Shown: positions 1-6,364, numbered from the stretch's first letter. The stretch is 10,667 nt of DNA from Halococcaceae archaeon (GCA_007128515.1 SKXI01000230.1:1-10667), one strand, 5' to 3'. Translations and numbers: made by a program. Notes: a model not told the origin generated them from the letters alone.

Positions 1-659
1 GCCCGGGTAGCCTTCACGCGCGCTCTGCCCTTCTCGATCTGGGTGCGGTAGCCGCCGAACTCCTGGCCGAGCGTGACAGGGGTCGCGTCCTGGAGGTGGG
101 TCCGGCCGGTCTTCACCACGCCCGCGAACGCCTCTTCTTTCTCGGCGAGCACCTCCTCGAGCGTTTCGAGCGCCGGCAGCACCTCCTCCTCGATCGCGAC
201 CAGCGCCGAGACGTGCATCGCCGTCGGGATCACGTCGTTCGAGGACTGCCCGAAGTTGACGTGGTCGTTCGGGTGGACCGTGTTCTCGCCGATCTCGTCG
301 CCGAGGATCTCGGTCGCCCTGTTCGCGATCACCTCGTTCGTGTTCATATTGGACGAGGTCCCCGAACCGGTCTGGAAGACGTCGACGGGGAACTGGTCGT
401 GGTGGTCGCCCTCGATCACCTCGTCTGCGGCCTCGACGATCGCCTCGCCGATCTCGCCCTCAAGGAGATCGAGGTCGAGGTTCGCCCGTGCGGCGGACTT
501 CTTCACGACGCCGAGCGCGCGGACGAACCGGCGGTCGAACTCGATCCCGGAGATCGGGAAGTTCTCCACCGCCCGCTGTGTCTGTGCCCCCCAGTAGGCG
601 TCCGCGGGGACCTCCATCTCGCCCAGGCTGTCGCGTTCGGTCCGGAACTCCTCGGTCAT
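1..659 (-). CDS. fumC: Class II fumarate hydratase (fumarase C), N-terminal part, cut by the window edge
   Basis: Fumarase catalyses the reversible hydration of fumarate to L-malate in the citric acid cycle, in the cytoplasm as a homotetramer. The first 219 residues are visible, of about 460-470 usual for the family. They start [20 protein letters not shown] followed by YWGAQTQRA, the typical fumarase/aspartase opening. Further on are the conserved [18 protein letters not shown] segment (around residues 95-115), [14 protein letters not shown] (around 135-150, substrate-site region) and [20 protein letters not shown] (around 185-205). The GSSxMPxKxN signature lies in the missing C-terminal part, so aspartase cannot be excluded by that motif, but the T-G-R-T-H-L-Q-D-A and NTNEV segments fit fumarase well. 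A TATA-like box about 27 bases before the ATG suggests a leaderless mRNA. The gene is transcribed leftward out of the window. Confidence 0.95.
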   Translation of the reverse strand, partial: MTEEFRTERDSLGEMEVPADAYWGAQTQRAVENFPISGIEFDRRFVRALGVVKKSAARANLDLDLLEGEIGEAIVEAADEVIEGDHHDQFPVDVFQTGSGTSSNMNTNEVIANRATEILGDEIGENTVHPNDHVNFGQSSNDVIPTAMHVSALVAIEEEVLPALETLEEVLAEKEEAFAGVVKTGRTHLQDATPVTLGQEFGGYRTQIEKGRARVKATR

Positions 660-682
660 ACCACTCCCCTCTCCGGGATCGG

Positions 683-693
683 GGTAAAAGCTA
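683..693 (-). promoter_or_regulatory. TATA-like box of fumC, leaderless spacing
   Basis: On the minus strand the sequence reads AGCTTTTACCC, a TATA-type element of haloarchaeal character. Its centre is about 27 bases before the fumC ATG at 659. Archaeal transcription usually starts 25-28 bases downstream of the box, so the start site would fall at or next to the ATG. The purine-rich stretch just before the ATG would then not be transcribed. Inference from spacing and composition only. Confidence 0.5.
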
Positions 694-906
694 CTGGATC
701 CCGCCGGTCGACGGACTCGTCCACGGCACCCAGCCCGGGGTACTCACACGGACTGCTGTCCGTCCGCACCGACCGGAGGCATACCCCTTTCGGTCCGAGC
801 GGTAGCCAGGTACGCCGATCCGTAGCATAGTGATGGGTGCGAGTCGTTCCCGTATCGACCGCGCGCCGTCGTGCGGTCGGATCGGTAGACAGTCGCAACG
901 ACGGGC
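694..906. other. Non-coding gap between fumC and the bolA-side inverted repeat
   Basis: No convincing gene is visible here. Reading frames through this stretch give arginine-rich, low-similarity peptides without a start signal. The only local structure I see is a small hairpin, ACGGA-CTGCTG-TCCGT (748-763), and a 7-bp inverted pair CCGGTCG/CGACCGG (704-710 and 770-776) enclosing it. Since bolA transcription runs toward this region and fumC transcription away from it, it may hold the bolA 3' end and upstream fumC control sites. That is inference. Confidence 0.4.
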
Positions 907-986
907 ACACTGTCGGCCGTACCTCCGTGAGGATTCTCCCCACCCTGTAGCGGTGTGAATCTGTACCGATTTACAGCCGACAGTGT
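907..986. repeat. 80-bp element bounded by a near-perfect 15-bp inverted repeat
   Basis: Positions 907-921 (ACACTGTCGGCCGTA) and 972-986 (TACAGCCGACAGTGT) are reverse complements at 14 of 15 positions, with 11 outer bases perfect. The two arms are separated by 50 bases. The right arm ends one base before the bolA stop codon at 988-990. The interior holds a small CCTC-CGT-GAGG hairpin (922-932). A third, partial match, GACAGT at 888-893, could pair with ACTGTC at 909-914 in competition with the large stem. It could be a stem-loop at the bolA mRNA 3' end, a binding site, or a short MITE-like remnant. I see no flanking target duplication. Confidence 0.6.
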
Positions 987-987
987 A

Positions 988-1230
988 TCAGCCCTCGTAC
1001 TCCTCGGGGGTGTACGTCTTCAGTTCGAGGGCGTGGATGTCCCGCGTCATGTGCTCGCCGAGCGCGTCGTAGACCAGCTGGTGCTGGGCGACGAGGCTCT
1101 CGCCCTCGAAGGCGGGCGAGACGACGACCGCGGTGAGGTGGTCGTCGTCGTGTTCGCCGCGCGCTCTGCGTACCTGCGCCTCGGCGTCGAGTTCGGCTTC
1201 GATCAGCGCCTCGACATCGCTCGGGTCCAT
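988..1230 (-). CDS. bolA: BolA family protein
   Basis: An 80-residue protein of the BolA/IbaG fold. It shows the family C-terminal signature: HQLVYDALGEHM (residues 50-61) followed by DIHALELKTYTPEEY (64-78), where the invariant His66 is the usual iron-sulfur cluster ligand. His27 and His31 lie in the variable loop and could supply the second ligand. BolA proteins normally pair with monothiol glutaredoxins in iron-sulfur trafficking or redox signalling; which of these applies here is not shown by the sequence. The ATG at 1230 is chosen because homology begins at MDPSDVEALIEAEL and a TATA-like box sits 27 bases upstream; the in-frame extension beyond it runs into the fen coding region and is not protein-like. 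The gene follows fen by 34 bases on the same strand. The protein is very acidic at its N-terminus, as is usual in halophiles. Confidence 0.88.
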   Translation of the reverse strand: MDPSDVEALIEAELDAEAQVRRARGEHDDDHLTAVVVSPAFEGESLVAQHQLVYDALGEHMTRDIHALELKTYTPEEYEG

Positions 1231-1251
1231 ACCCCCTCTCCGCACCCGTCG

Positions 1252-1262
1252 CTCAAAAACGT
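1252..1262 (-). promoter_or_regulatory. TATA-like box of bolA
   Basis: The minus strand reads ACGTTTTTGAG just after the fen stop codon, centred about 27 bases before the bolA ATG. The spacing fits a leaderless bolA transcript of its own, though bolA could also be read from the fen promoter. Based on spacing and T-richness only. Confidence 0.4.
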
Positions 1263-1264
1263 GT

Positions 1265-2239
1265 TCAGGTCCAGTCGTCCAGGCCGGTCTGCGTCGTCGC
1301 CTCCTCGATCCGCTCGAAGCCGCGTTCGACCTCGCTCTCGGGGATCCCCCACCTCGCGACGTACTCCCGCGCCGCAGCGACGTCCGGCGAGCCACCGAAC
1401 GCGACCTCGGGGTCGGTCACGGGCGGGTCGAAGAAGAGTTCGCGCACCGCCTCGGCGTTCTCGATCGTCTCCTCGCGGGCGTCGAGCACGCTCCAGAGGT
1501 CGCCGTGTTCGCGGATCTCCGTCAGTGCCGTCTTCGGACCCACCCCGGAGATCCCCTCGTTGAAGTCGGTCCCACAGAGGATCCCCACGTCGATCAACTG
1601 CTCGAGCGTGAGATCGAGCTCCGAGAGCGTCCGCTCCAGGTCCATCAGCTCCGGGTCGCCGCTGCTGGTCAGCCCCCGGAGCGTCTTCGGCGAGCCGAAC
1701 AGGAGCGCGTCGTAGTCCTCGGTGCCGGCGTAGTCCACCGTACCGGTCTTCGCCATGTGTGCGGTCTGTGCCTCGCCCTCGGCTGGGGCTTCGACGATCG
1801 GGACGGCGAGGAGCGAGAGGAGTTCGCGCGTCGTCTCCTGGATGGTCGGCGTGAGCCGCTGGGTGCGCGATTCGAGCCGGGCAGCCGCGACCGTATCGCC
1901 CCGCTCTCTCGCGCGTTCGAGCTCCATCTCCGCCTCCTTGCGCGCCGCGCGTCGCTCTTCGACCTCCGCCGCCTTCAGGTCGGTCACCGCGCCGTCGAAG
2001 ACCATCACCGGCGTGAGATCGTTCTCGTAGAGCTTCGGTAGTCCCTTCACGACGCCGATCAGGTTCGCCACCTCCTCGCCCTCGTCGGTCGTGTACGCCT
2101 CCGAGGAGGTCCACTTCACCGTCGTCGTCAGGTACCGGTAGAGCCAGTTGTGCGCGTCGACCGCGACCGTCGATCCCCCGACCTCCTCGAACGAGACGGT
2201 CTCGATCGAGGCGAGCTCCCTGAGTGCGGCGTTTCCCAT
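1265..2239 (-). CDS. fen: Flap endonuclease 1 (FEN-1/Rad2 family)
   Basis: Structure-specific 5' nuclease that removes 5' flaps during Okazaki fragment maturation and base-excision repair. The 324 residues match the usual archaeal FEN-1 length (320-350). The N-terminal XPG domain carries Asp28 (VDAHN), Asp82 (VFDG), and the helical-clamp region around 90-130. The internal XPG domain has Glu154 and Glu156 in EAPAEGEAQ, and Asp175 and Asp177 in EDYDALLFG. Asp225 lies in [14 protein letters not shown], the helix-hairpin-helix DNA-binding segment. Together these give the full metal-binding set. The C-terminus ends QTGLDDWT, which fits a PCNA-interacting (PIP) box: Q317, L320, W323. The ATG at 2239 gives MGNAALREL; family members also begin with Met-Gly. 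A TATA-like element lies about 27 bases upstream. The gene is divergent from the small membrane protein gene at 2323. Confidence 0.97.
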   Translation of the reverse strand: MGNAALRELASIETVSFEEVGGSTVAVDAHNWLYRYLTTTVKWTSSEAYTTDEGEEVANLIGVVKGLPKLYENDLTPVMVFDGAVTDLKAAEVEERRAARKEAEMELERARERGDTVAAARLESRTQRLTPTIQETTRELLSLLAVPIVEAPAEGEAQTAHMAKTGTVDYAGTEDYDALLFGSPKTLRGLTSSGDPELMDLERTLSELDLTLEQLIDVGILCGTDFNEGISGVGPKTALTEIREHGDLWSVLDAREETIENAEAVRELFFDPPVTDPEVAFGGSPDVAAAREYVARWGIPESEVERGFERIEEATTQTGLDDWT

Positions 2240-2259
2240 TGCCCGAGGTTCGGACCCGG

Positions 2260-2272
2260 TAACTTTGAAGCT
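2260..2272 (-). promoter_or_regulatory. TATA-like box of fen
   Basis: The minus strand reads AGCTTCAAAGTTA, centred about 27 bases before the fen ATG, consistent with a leaderless transcript. It lies in an 83-base gap shared with the divergent gene at 2323. Assigned from position and composition. Confidence 0.4.
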
Positions 2273-2291
2273 ACGGACTTCGGAACGGAAA

Positions 2292-2301
2292 CCGACTACT
2301 T
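2292..2301 (+). promoter_or_regulatory. Weak TATA-like site for the small membrane protein gene
   Basis: CCGACTACTT, preceded by a BRE-like GGAAA, is centred about 26 bases before the ATG at 2323. The match to a TATA box is poor; the spacing is the main argument. It lies back to back with the fen promoter. Confidence 0.25.
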
Positions 2302-2322
2302 CCCCCGATCCCTCGGTCCGAC

Positions 2323-2508
2323 ATGGACCTCCGAGAGCGCCTCGTCTCCCTCGACCGGTTTCCCCTGATCGTGCTCGTCACCTCGCTGGTAACCGGCGTC
2401 GGATCGATAGGGATCGGGCTCCTCGCGGGCGAGGCGGTGCTGGTCGGCCTCGGTGTCGTCTGGGCCGTCGGCGGACTCCTCTTCGTGAGAGCGCTGTCGG
2501 CGGAGTGA
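2323..2508 (+). CDS. Small hypothetical membrane protein with two transmembrane helices
   Basis: I do not recognise this 61-residue protein. After a charged start ([13 protein letters not shown]) it has two hydrophobic stretches, about residues 14-36 ([23 protein letters not shown]) and 38-57 ([20 protein letters not shown]). These are separated by a single glutamate, so it looks like a tight helical hairpin in the membrane with both ends on the same side; Arg5, Arg7 and Asp11/Arg12 before helix 1 suggest the ends face the cytoplasm. The clear hydrophobic pattern, the ATG and a divergent gap typical of promoters support a real gene. It faces rps2 tail to tail across 109 bases. Small two-helix proteins of this kind are common and mostly uncharacterised in haloarchaea. 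No function is proposed. Confidence 0.7.
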   Translation: MDLRERLVSLDRFPLIVLVTSLVTGVGSIGIGLLAGEAVLVGLGVVWAVGGLLFVRALSAE

Positions 2509-2512
2509 CTCG

Positions 2513-2617
2513 TACGGACCGTTGTGATCCTTCACCGCCAGGCCGAAACGAAGAGCAGCGTTCGGCGCTCGACCCAGCTTACCCGAAACGTCCCGAAAAC
2601 GGTGACACCGGTCCGTA
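2513..2617. repeat. 9-bp inverted repeat framing the convergent gap, with an inner hairpin
   Basis: TACGGACCG (2513-2521) and CGGTCCGTA (2609-2617) are exact reverse complements. The left arm starts four bases after the stop codon of the small membrane protein gene, and the right arm touches the rps2 stop codon at 2618. Inside lies a hairpin, GCCGAA(A)CG at 2542-2550 against CGTTCGGC at 2559-2566, with an 8-base loop. The arrangement suggests RNA 3'-end structure for one or both convergent transcripts. Confidence 0.5.
2580..2600 (-). terminator. Possible T-tract terminator after rps2
   Basis: Downstream of the rps2 stop, the minus strand reads CCGTTTTCGGG and then CGTTTCGGG, two short T-runs ten bases apart. 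Archaeal RNA polymerase can terminate at T-runs without a hairpin, so these are reasonable ends for the long operon. The runs are short (four and three T), hence low confidence. Confidence 0.3.
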
Positions 2618-3433
2618 TCAGATCTCGGTCTCGAACTCGGAGAGCTCGTAGACCGTGTCGGTCCCGCGGCGGTCGAGCGTCTCGTTGGCCAGCAGCCAGT
2701 AGACGACCGAGAGCGCCTTCCGCCCCTTGTTGTTCGTCGGGACGACCAGGTCGACGTTCGAGGTCTGGTTGTTCGAGTCACACATCGCGATCACGGGGAT
2801 GCCGACCGTGATCGCCTCGGTGACCGCCTGCGCGTCGCCGATCGGGTCGGTGACGACGACGACGTCCGGCTCGATGTAGCCCTCGTACGCCGGGTTCGTC
2901 AGGGTCCCCGGGATGAACCGGCCGGTTCGCGCCTGCGCGCCGATCACGTCGGCGAACGTCTCGGCCGGGAACCGACCGTACTGGCGCGAGGAGGTGACGA
3001 GGATCTGCTCGGGCCCGTAGTTCGCGAGGAAGTTCGCCGCCACCTGGATCCGGTCGTCGGTCTGGGAGACGTCGAGGACGTAGAGCCCGTCGGTCCGGAC
3101 GCGGTGGATAAAGCGCTCCATGTCCTTCGTCTTCTGCTGGGTCCCGATGTGGACGCCGGCCCCCAGATACTCCTCGACGGGGATCAGGAGGTCTGCCTCC
3201 TCGTCCGGCATGACGTCCTCGTCGAACGCCGGGCCTGCGGGCTCGTCGTCCTCGGCAGTCTCGGGTTCGGAATCTGGCTCGGCCTCGGCCTCCTCCGCCT
3301 CGGCGCTCTGTTCTGCGTCGTCGTCTCGCACGTCCGTGTCGGGATCGACCTCGGGGTCCGCGCCCGCCTCGGGCTCGGGCTCCTCGTCGATCTCCGCTTC
3401 GGCCGCGTCGAGTCCTTCTTGATTGTCGCTCAT
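2618..3433 (-). CDS. rps2: 30S ribosomal protein S2 (uS2) with long acidic N-terminal extension
   Basis: S2 binds late in small-subunit assembly on the back of the 30S between head and body. The core starts near residue 82 ([24 protein letters not shown]) and continues through [12 protein letters not shown] (111-122), the YGRFPAETF segment, [11 protein letters not shown] (171-181), PDVVVVTDP (189-197) and the [12 protein letters not shown] signature (211-222), all typical of archaeal/eukaryotic S2. The total is 271 residues against about 200 for the core. Residues 1-81 are almost pure acid: 38 Asp/Glu and one basic residue. The ATG at 3433 is used because it overlaps the enolase stop (ATGA, 3430-3433); longer frames only read enolase out of frame. 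It is the last gene of the operon and likely depends on translational coupling to eno, as no clear Shine-Dalgarno sequence is present. Confidence 0.97.
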   Translation of the reverse strand: MSDNQEGLDAAEAEIDEEPEPEAGADPEVDPDTDVRDDDAEQSAEAEEAEAEPDSEPETAEDDEPAGPAFDEDVMPDEEADLLIPVEEYLGAGVHIGTQQKTKDMERFIHRVRTDGLYVLDVSQTDDRIQVAANFLANYGPEQILVTSSRQYGRFPAETFADVIGAQARTGRFIPGTLTNPAYEGYIEPDVVVVTDPIGDAQAVTEAITVGIPVIAMCDSNNQTSNVDLVVPTNNKGRKALSVVYWLLANETLDRRGTDTVYELSEFETEI

Positions 3434-4635
3434 AGTGCGTCGTCCGCGATGCGGATCAGTTCGTTCAGTTTCGCGGTTCGCTCGCCGCCGACCGCGCCGG
3501 TCTTGATGTAGCCGGCACCGGTCGCCACGGCGAGGTGCGCTATCGTCGTGTCCTCGGTCTCGCCCGACCGGTGGGAGATCACCGTCTCGTAGCCGTTCTC
3601 GACGGCGAGTTCGATCGCGTCGAACGTCTCGGAGAGCGTCCCGATCTGGTTCGGCTTGATCAGGATGCTGTTGCCGGCACCGACGTCGATCCCGCGGGCG
3701 AGCCGCTCGGTGTTCGTGACGAACAGGTCGTCCCCACAGACGAGCGTCCGGTCGCCGACGCGCCCGGTGAGCTCGGCGAAGCCCTCGAAGTCGTTCTCGT
3801 CGAGGGGGTCCTCGACGTAGAGCAGGCCGTACTCGTCGGTCAGCTCCGCGAGGTACGCGACCTGTTCGTCGGTCTCCCGCTCGGTGTCGCCGTACTCGTA
3901 GACGCCGTTCTCGTCGTCGTAGAGCTCCGAGGCGGCCACGTCGAGGCCGAAGCCGATCTCGAAGCCGACCTCGTCGGCCACGATCCCGGTCGCCTCCTCG
4001 ACCAGTTCGAACGCCTCGCCGTCGGGGATCGCTGGCGCCCACGCGCCCTCGTCGCCCTTCCCCGCGGGCGTGCCCCGCTCCTCCAGGAGGTCGCCGACGA
4101 CCCCGTGGACGAGCGCGTTCGCGAACACCGCGTCGGAGACGCTCGGTGCCCCGATCGGCACGGCGAGGAATTCCTGGATGTCGGTCGCGTCGGCGGCGTG
4201 TTCGCCACCGCCGATCACGTTGCCGAACGGGATCGGGAAGTTCCGACCCCGGAACGCCCCACCGAGATGCTGGTAGAGCGGGGCGCCGAGCGCGTCGGCA
4301 CCCGCCTTCGCCGCGGCCATGCTGATCGCGACGGCGCTGTTCGCGCCGATTTCCGAGTAGTTCTCGGTGCCGTCGGCGGCGGCGAGCGCGTCGTCGACCG
4401 AGCGCTGGTCGCCCGCATACACTTCGCCGACGAGTCTGGGGACGGCGTCCTCGCGTGCGTTCGCGATCGCCTCACGCGCGTCGAGTTCGATCGCCTCGAA
4501 CTCGCCCGTCGAGGCGCCGGAGGGTGCGGCCGCGCGGCCGAACCCGCCGCTCTCGGTGAGCACGTCCGCCTCCACGGTGGGGTTGCCCCGCGAGTCGAGG
4601 ATCTCCCTGAGTCGAACGGACTCGATCAGCGTCAC
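3430..4635 (-). CDS. eno: Enolase (phosphopyruvate hydratase)
   Basis: Converts 2-phosphoglycerate to phosphoenolpyruvate in glycolysis and gluconeogenesis, using Mg2+, in the cytoplasm. The 401 residues contain the N-terminal [13 protein letters not shown] (10-22) and [10 protein letters not shown] (39-48), then Glu155 in [11 protein letters not shown] and Glu196 in GDEGAWAP. Metal ligands are Asp232 (GLDVAASE), Glu275 (YVEDPLDE) and Asp302 (CGDDL). The catalytic Lys327 (LIKPNQIGT) is followed by His355 in SHRSGETED and Lys378 (YIKTG). The active site looks complete. Most enolases have GDEGG where this has GDEGA, and its C-terminus stops soon after the IR-I-x-D segment, some 20-30 residues shorter than many bacterial enzymes. 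The start is GTG at 4635, supported by GGTGG six bases upstream and by the GTGA overlap with the rpoK stop. The location between RNA polymerase and ribosomal genes is the conserved haloarchaeal order. Confidence 0.98.
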   Translation of the reverse strand: MTLIESVRLREILDSRGNPTVEADVLTESGGFGRAAAPSGASTGEFEAIELDAREAIANAREDAVPRLVGEVYAGDQRSVDDALAAADGTENYSEIGANSAVAISMAAAKAGADALGAPLYQHLGGAFRGRNFPIPFGNVIGGGEHAADATDIQEFLAVPIGAPSVSDAVFANALVHGVVGDLLEERGTPAGKGDEGAWAPAIPDGEAFELVEEATGIVADEVGFEIGFGLDVAASELYDDENGVYEYGDTERETDEQVAYLAELTDEYGLLYVEDPLDENDFEGFAELTGRVGDRTLVCGDDLFVTNTERLARGIDVGAGNSILIKPNQIGTLSETFDAIELAVENGYETVISHRSGETEDTTIAHLAVATGAGYIKTGAVGGERTAKLNELIRIADDAL

Positions 4636-4817
4636 GCGGGCCCACCCCGTTTGACGGTGAAGGGGAGGACGCCCGCGTCGTACTCCTCGGCGGCGATCAG
4701 TATCGGCTCGCGCTCGTCGGTCTCGATCAGCACCGGTGCGCCGTAGGAGACCTGCAACGCTCGCGCGCCGAGGATGCGTGCCTTCTCGTACCGGTTGAAC
4801 CGCTGGCGCTGTGTCAT
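4632..4817 (-). CDS. rpoK: DNA-directed RNA polymerase subunit K (Rpb6/omega homologue)
   Basis: Small subunit that helps hold and assemble the largest subunit of RNA polymerase; homologous to eukaryotic Rpb6 and bacterial omega. The 61 residues carry the family motif [25 protein letters not shown] (6-30) and an acidic C-terminal part with the [17 protein letters not shown] segment (41-57). The ATG at 4817 is chosen because the conserved region begins within a few residues and because it overlaps the rpoN stop (ATGA, 4814-4817). Its own TGA overlaps the enolase GTG. Eukaryotic Rpb6 has a long acidic N-terminal tail that is absent here, as in other archaea. Confidence 0.96.
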   Translation of the reverse strand: MTQRQRFNRYEKARILGARALQVSYGAPVLIETDEREPILIAAEEYDAGVLPFTVKRGGPA

Positions 4818-5005
4818 TGGTAGGGTGAGACCACGTCGACGAGGTCGGTGTGCGAGACGAGCATCCGCCGACAGCAGTGTCGGTTCACGCCGAGGTCGTC
4901 GAGCACCTCGGCGGGGTCTTCGCCCTCCGCCTCCCGCGCGGAGAACTCCTCCCAGTGCTCGCCGACGACCTTTCCGCACGTAAAACACCGGACAGGTACC
5001 ATCAT
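4814..5005 (-). CDS. rpoN: DNA-directed RNA polymerase subunit N (Rpb10 homologue)
   Basis: Zinc-binding subunit of the archaeal RNA polymerase assembly platform (D-L-N-P), homologous to eukaryotic Rpb10 and unrelated to bacterial sigma-54, which shares the gene symbol. The 63 residues hold the atypical CX2C...CC zinc site: Cys7 and Cys10 in RCFTCG, Cys44 and Cys45 in NRHCCRRML. Two ATG codons stand in tandem at 5005 and 5002. The first is chosen because GGTGA lies seven bases upstream of it. The next gene upstream, rps9, ends seven bases before this start. The stop overlaps the rpoK ATG. Length is within the family norm of about 60-75. Confidence 0.96.
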   Translation of the reverse strand: MMVPVRCFTCGKVVGEHWEEFSAREAEGEDPAEVLDDLGVNRHCCRRMLVSHTDLVDVVSPYQ

Positions 5006-5012
5006 GACGAGA

Positions 5013-5017
5013 TCACC
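5013..5017 (-). promoter_or_regulatory. Shine-Dalgarno site of rpoN containing the rps9 stop codon
   Basis: The minus strand reads GGTGA, complementary to the archaeal 16S rRNA 3' end, seven bases before the ATG at 5005. The last three bases, TGA, are the rps9 stop codon. A ribosome finishing rps9 therefore sits on the rpoN binding site, favouring coupled re-initiation at 5005. Confidence 0.6.
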
Positions 5018-5408
5018 GGTAGGACTTCTGGTAGCGTGCTCTCGCGCCGGGCCCGCCCCACTTCTTCGGCTCGGTCTGTCTGATGTCGTTGACCAGCAAC
5101 GACCGGTCGAACTCCATGTAGGCGTCGCGGAGTTCGGCGTCGTTGGTGTGCTGGACCAGCGCGCGTGCGATGGCCGTCCTGACGGCGTCCGCCTGTCCCG
5201 AGAACCCACCGCCCTCGACGCTGACGTCGAGGTCGACCGCGTCGCGGACGCCGTCGACGATGCGGAACGGTTCGAGCATCTTCAGCCGGGCGATCTCCGG
5301 CTCGACCAGTTCGATCGGGACCGAGTTCACCCGTACCCGACCGGAGCCGTCCCTGGCCGTCGCCCGCGCGACGGCCGTCTTCTTCTTGCCGCTCGTGTTC
5401 GTTACCAT
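5013..5408 (-). CDS. rps9: 30S ribosomal protein S9 (uS9)
   Basis: S9 sits in the head of the small subunit, and its C-terminal tail reaches the P-site tRNA. The 131 residues (archaeal norm about 130) include the N-terminal [13 protein letters not shown] (7-19), [19 protein letters not shown] (66-84) and the basic tail [17 protein letters not shown] (115-131), which ends in the invariant Lys-x-x-Arg type terminus. The ATG at 5408 lies seven bases inside rpl13 (overlap 5402-5408). An AGGTGGG lies twelve bases upstream, rather far, so coupling to rpl13 translation is likely. Confidence 0.98.
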   Translation of the reverse strand: MVTNTSGKKKTAVARATARDGSGRVRVNSVPIELVEPEIARLKMLEPFRIVDGVRDAVDLDVSVEGGGFSGQADAVRTAIARALVQHTNDAELRDAYMEFDRSLLVNDIRQTEPKKWGGPGARARYQKSYR

Positions 5409-5848
5409 GTGACGTTAGCACCCACCTGTTCTGCGATCTCGCCGAGCGAGACGAACTTGATGTTCGAGAGCCGATCCAGCGACGTGTCCTCCAGGAGCTC
5501 TCCGTCCTCGTCGTACGGGTTGCCGACGTAGACGCGGACGTTCTCGAGCGCTTCGCGGCCGTGTTTCTTCTTGTACGGGATCATGCCGCGGACCGCTCGC
5601 TTCATGATGCCGTCGGGCCGTTTCGGGTAGGCCGGGCCCTGGTCCGATCCGATCTCCGCACGCTTCTGGTAGACCGAGAGGACGTCGTCGCGGGCACCGG
5701 TGATCACGGCGTGTTCGGCGTTCACGACGGCGATCCGTTCACCGTCGAGCGCCGCCTGTGCGACGTAGCTCGCCACCCGGCCGACGATGCAGTCGCGCGC
5801 GTCGATCACGCGGTCGACCTCGAACTCGGTCCCGGAGACGCTGCTCAT
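5402..5848 (-). CDS. rpl13: 50S ribosomal protein L13 (uL13)
   Basis: L13 is an early-assembling large-subunit protein. The 148-residue product shows the archaeal/eukaryotic form: [19 protein letters not shown] (17-34), the [11 protein letters not shown] block (41-51), then [20 protein letters not shown] (76-95) and [15 protein letters not shown] (97-111). The ATG at 5848 overlaps the rpl18e stop (ATGA, 5845-5848) and has GGTGA four bases upstream. The order L18e-L13-S9 is the standard archaeal one. Confidence 0.98.
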   Translation of the reverse strand: MSSVSGTEFEVDRVIDARDCIVGRVASYVAQAALDGERIAVVNAEHAVITGARDDVLSVYQKRAEIGSDQGPAYPKRPDGIMKRAVRGMIPYKKKHGREALENVRVYVGNPYDEDGELLEDTSLDRLSNIKFVSLGEIAEQVGANVTW

Positions 5849-6198
5849 GTGATCACCCGCACGTTCGTACCGTCGGGGTTCTCCTCGACGGCCTGTTCCA
5901 GCCGCTTCACTTCGCCGTTCGCCTGCTCGATCTTCGTCTCGGCGCTCCGAGAGAAGTCGACGGCGGCGACGGTGACGTCGGTCTGTAGTACACCGCTTCC
6001 GAGCACCTTCCCCGGAACGACGACGGTCTCTTCCCCCTTGGCGTACCGTTCGATACGCCCGAGGTTGACCTCGGCGTGGCTCCGGCGTGGTTTCTCTAAG
6101 CGGGCTGCGATGTCGCTCCAGACGTCGGCGCCCGACTCGTGGGCGGCCGACTTCAGTTCGGCGATGAGACTCTGCAGCCTCGGGTTCGTCGTGCTCAT
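5845..6198 (-). CDS. rpl18e: 50S ribosomal protein L18e (eL18)
   Basis: Archaeal/eukaryotic ribosomal protein eL18, structurally related to bacterial L15. The 117 residues match the family length of about 115-120. Visible landmarks are [11 protein letters not shown] near the N-terminus, [25 protein letters not shown] (29-53), and [13 protein letters not shown] (59-71), the family signature. The ATG at 6198 has a strong GGAGG four bases upstream (6203-6207). It is the first protein gene after tRNA-Leu, 27 bases from the tRNA 3' end, so its mRNA 5' end could be made by tRNA 3' processing. Confidence 0.97.
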   Translation of the reverse strand: MSTTNPRLQSLIAELKSAAHESGADVWSDIAARLEKPRRSHAEVNLGRIERYAKGEETVVVPGKVLGSGVLQTDVTVAAVDFSRSAETKIEQANGEVKRLEQAVEENPDGTNVRVIT

Positions 6199-6202
6199 TG
6201 TT

Positions 6203-6207
6203 CCTCC
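6203..6207 (-). promoter_or_regulatory. Strong Shine-Dalgarno site of rpl18e
   Basis: GGAGG on the minus strand, four bases before the ATG at 6198, is one of the best ribosome-binding sites in the cluster. It lies within the 27 bases between tRNA-Leu and rpl18e, so it would survive on the mRNA after tRNA removal. Confidence 0.65.
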
Positions 6208-6225
6208 GTGGTTGTGAAAACAGAG

Positions 6226-6310
6226 TGCAGGGAGCAGGATTTGAACCTGCGGACTCCTACGAGACGGCGCCCTGAACGCCGCGCCGTTGGCCAGACTTGG
6301 CTATCCCTGC
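6226..6310 (-). tRNA. tRNA-Leu (anticodon CAG)
   Basis: The 85-base gene folds as a class II tRNA. The acceptor stem is GCAGGGA/TCCCTGC with discriminator A. The D arm is GCCAAGTCTGGCCAACGGC. The anticodon stem is CGGCG/CGCCG with loop TTCAGGG, anticodon CAG at 6274-6272, reading CUG. A long variable arm (CTC-GTAG-GAG) follows, and the T arm is GCAGG-TTCAAAT-CCTGC. CCA is not encoded and no intron is seen. It lies between rpoD and rpl18e, as in the described S9 operon of Haloarcula marismortui. Confidence 0.97.
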
Positions 6311-6346
6311 ACGATGGGTGTTCTGCGCGCTCTGCTACTCGTCGGC

Positions 6347-6364
6347 CCTTCAAACCAGTTTCGG
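6347..6364 (-). promoter_or_regulatory. Candidate promoter of the tRNA-Leu/rpl18e operon
   Basis: The minus strand reads CCGAAACTGGTTTGAAGG: a BRE-like CGAAA followed by a weak TATA-like TTTGAA, centred about 44 bases before the tRNA 5' end. Transcription would start near 6328, giving a short leader before the tRNA. The gap after rpoD (6311-6441) is otherwise empty, which suits a separate promoter for the second half of the cluster, but read-through from rpoD is also possible. Confidence 0.4.

Noticed and set aside
748..763. Small hairpin ACGGA-CTGCTG-TCCGT as a terminator or riboswitch
   Set aside because: Only five base pairs with no T-run after it; expected by chance in GC-rich DNA.
656..943. 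Minus-strand frame of 95 codons before fumC
   Set aside because: The product is rich in Arg, Thr and Pro without an acidic haloarchaeal profile, it runs over the fumC start and promoter, and it resembles no protein I know.
833..958. Plus-strand frame of 41 codons in the fumC-bolA gap
   Set aside because: Arg-rich product, no promoter or Shine-Dalgarno site at a sensible distance, and it runs through the left arm of the inverted repeat.
1133..2114. Long frames on both strands overlapping fen
   Set aside because: Same GC-driven shadow effect; fen itself has complete catalytic motifs in the true frame.
3191..3433. Acid-rich low-complexity start of rps2 as a tandem DNA repeat
   Set aside because: The GAG/GAC/GCC bias comes from Glu, Asp and Ala codons; no exact repeat unit is seen.
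3434..4042. N-terminal extension of the rps2 frame over the enolase gene
   Set aside because: It is enolase sequence in another frame and extremely Arg-rich; the ATG at 3433 with ATGA overlap is the natural start.
3535..4746. 403-codon plus-strand frame antisense to enolase
   Set aside because: High-GC codon bias leaves long open frames opposite real genes. The product is a shadow full of Val, Arg and Glu with no recognisable domain.
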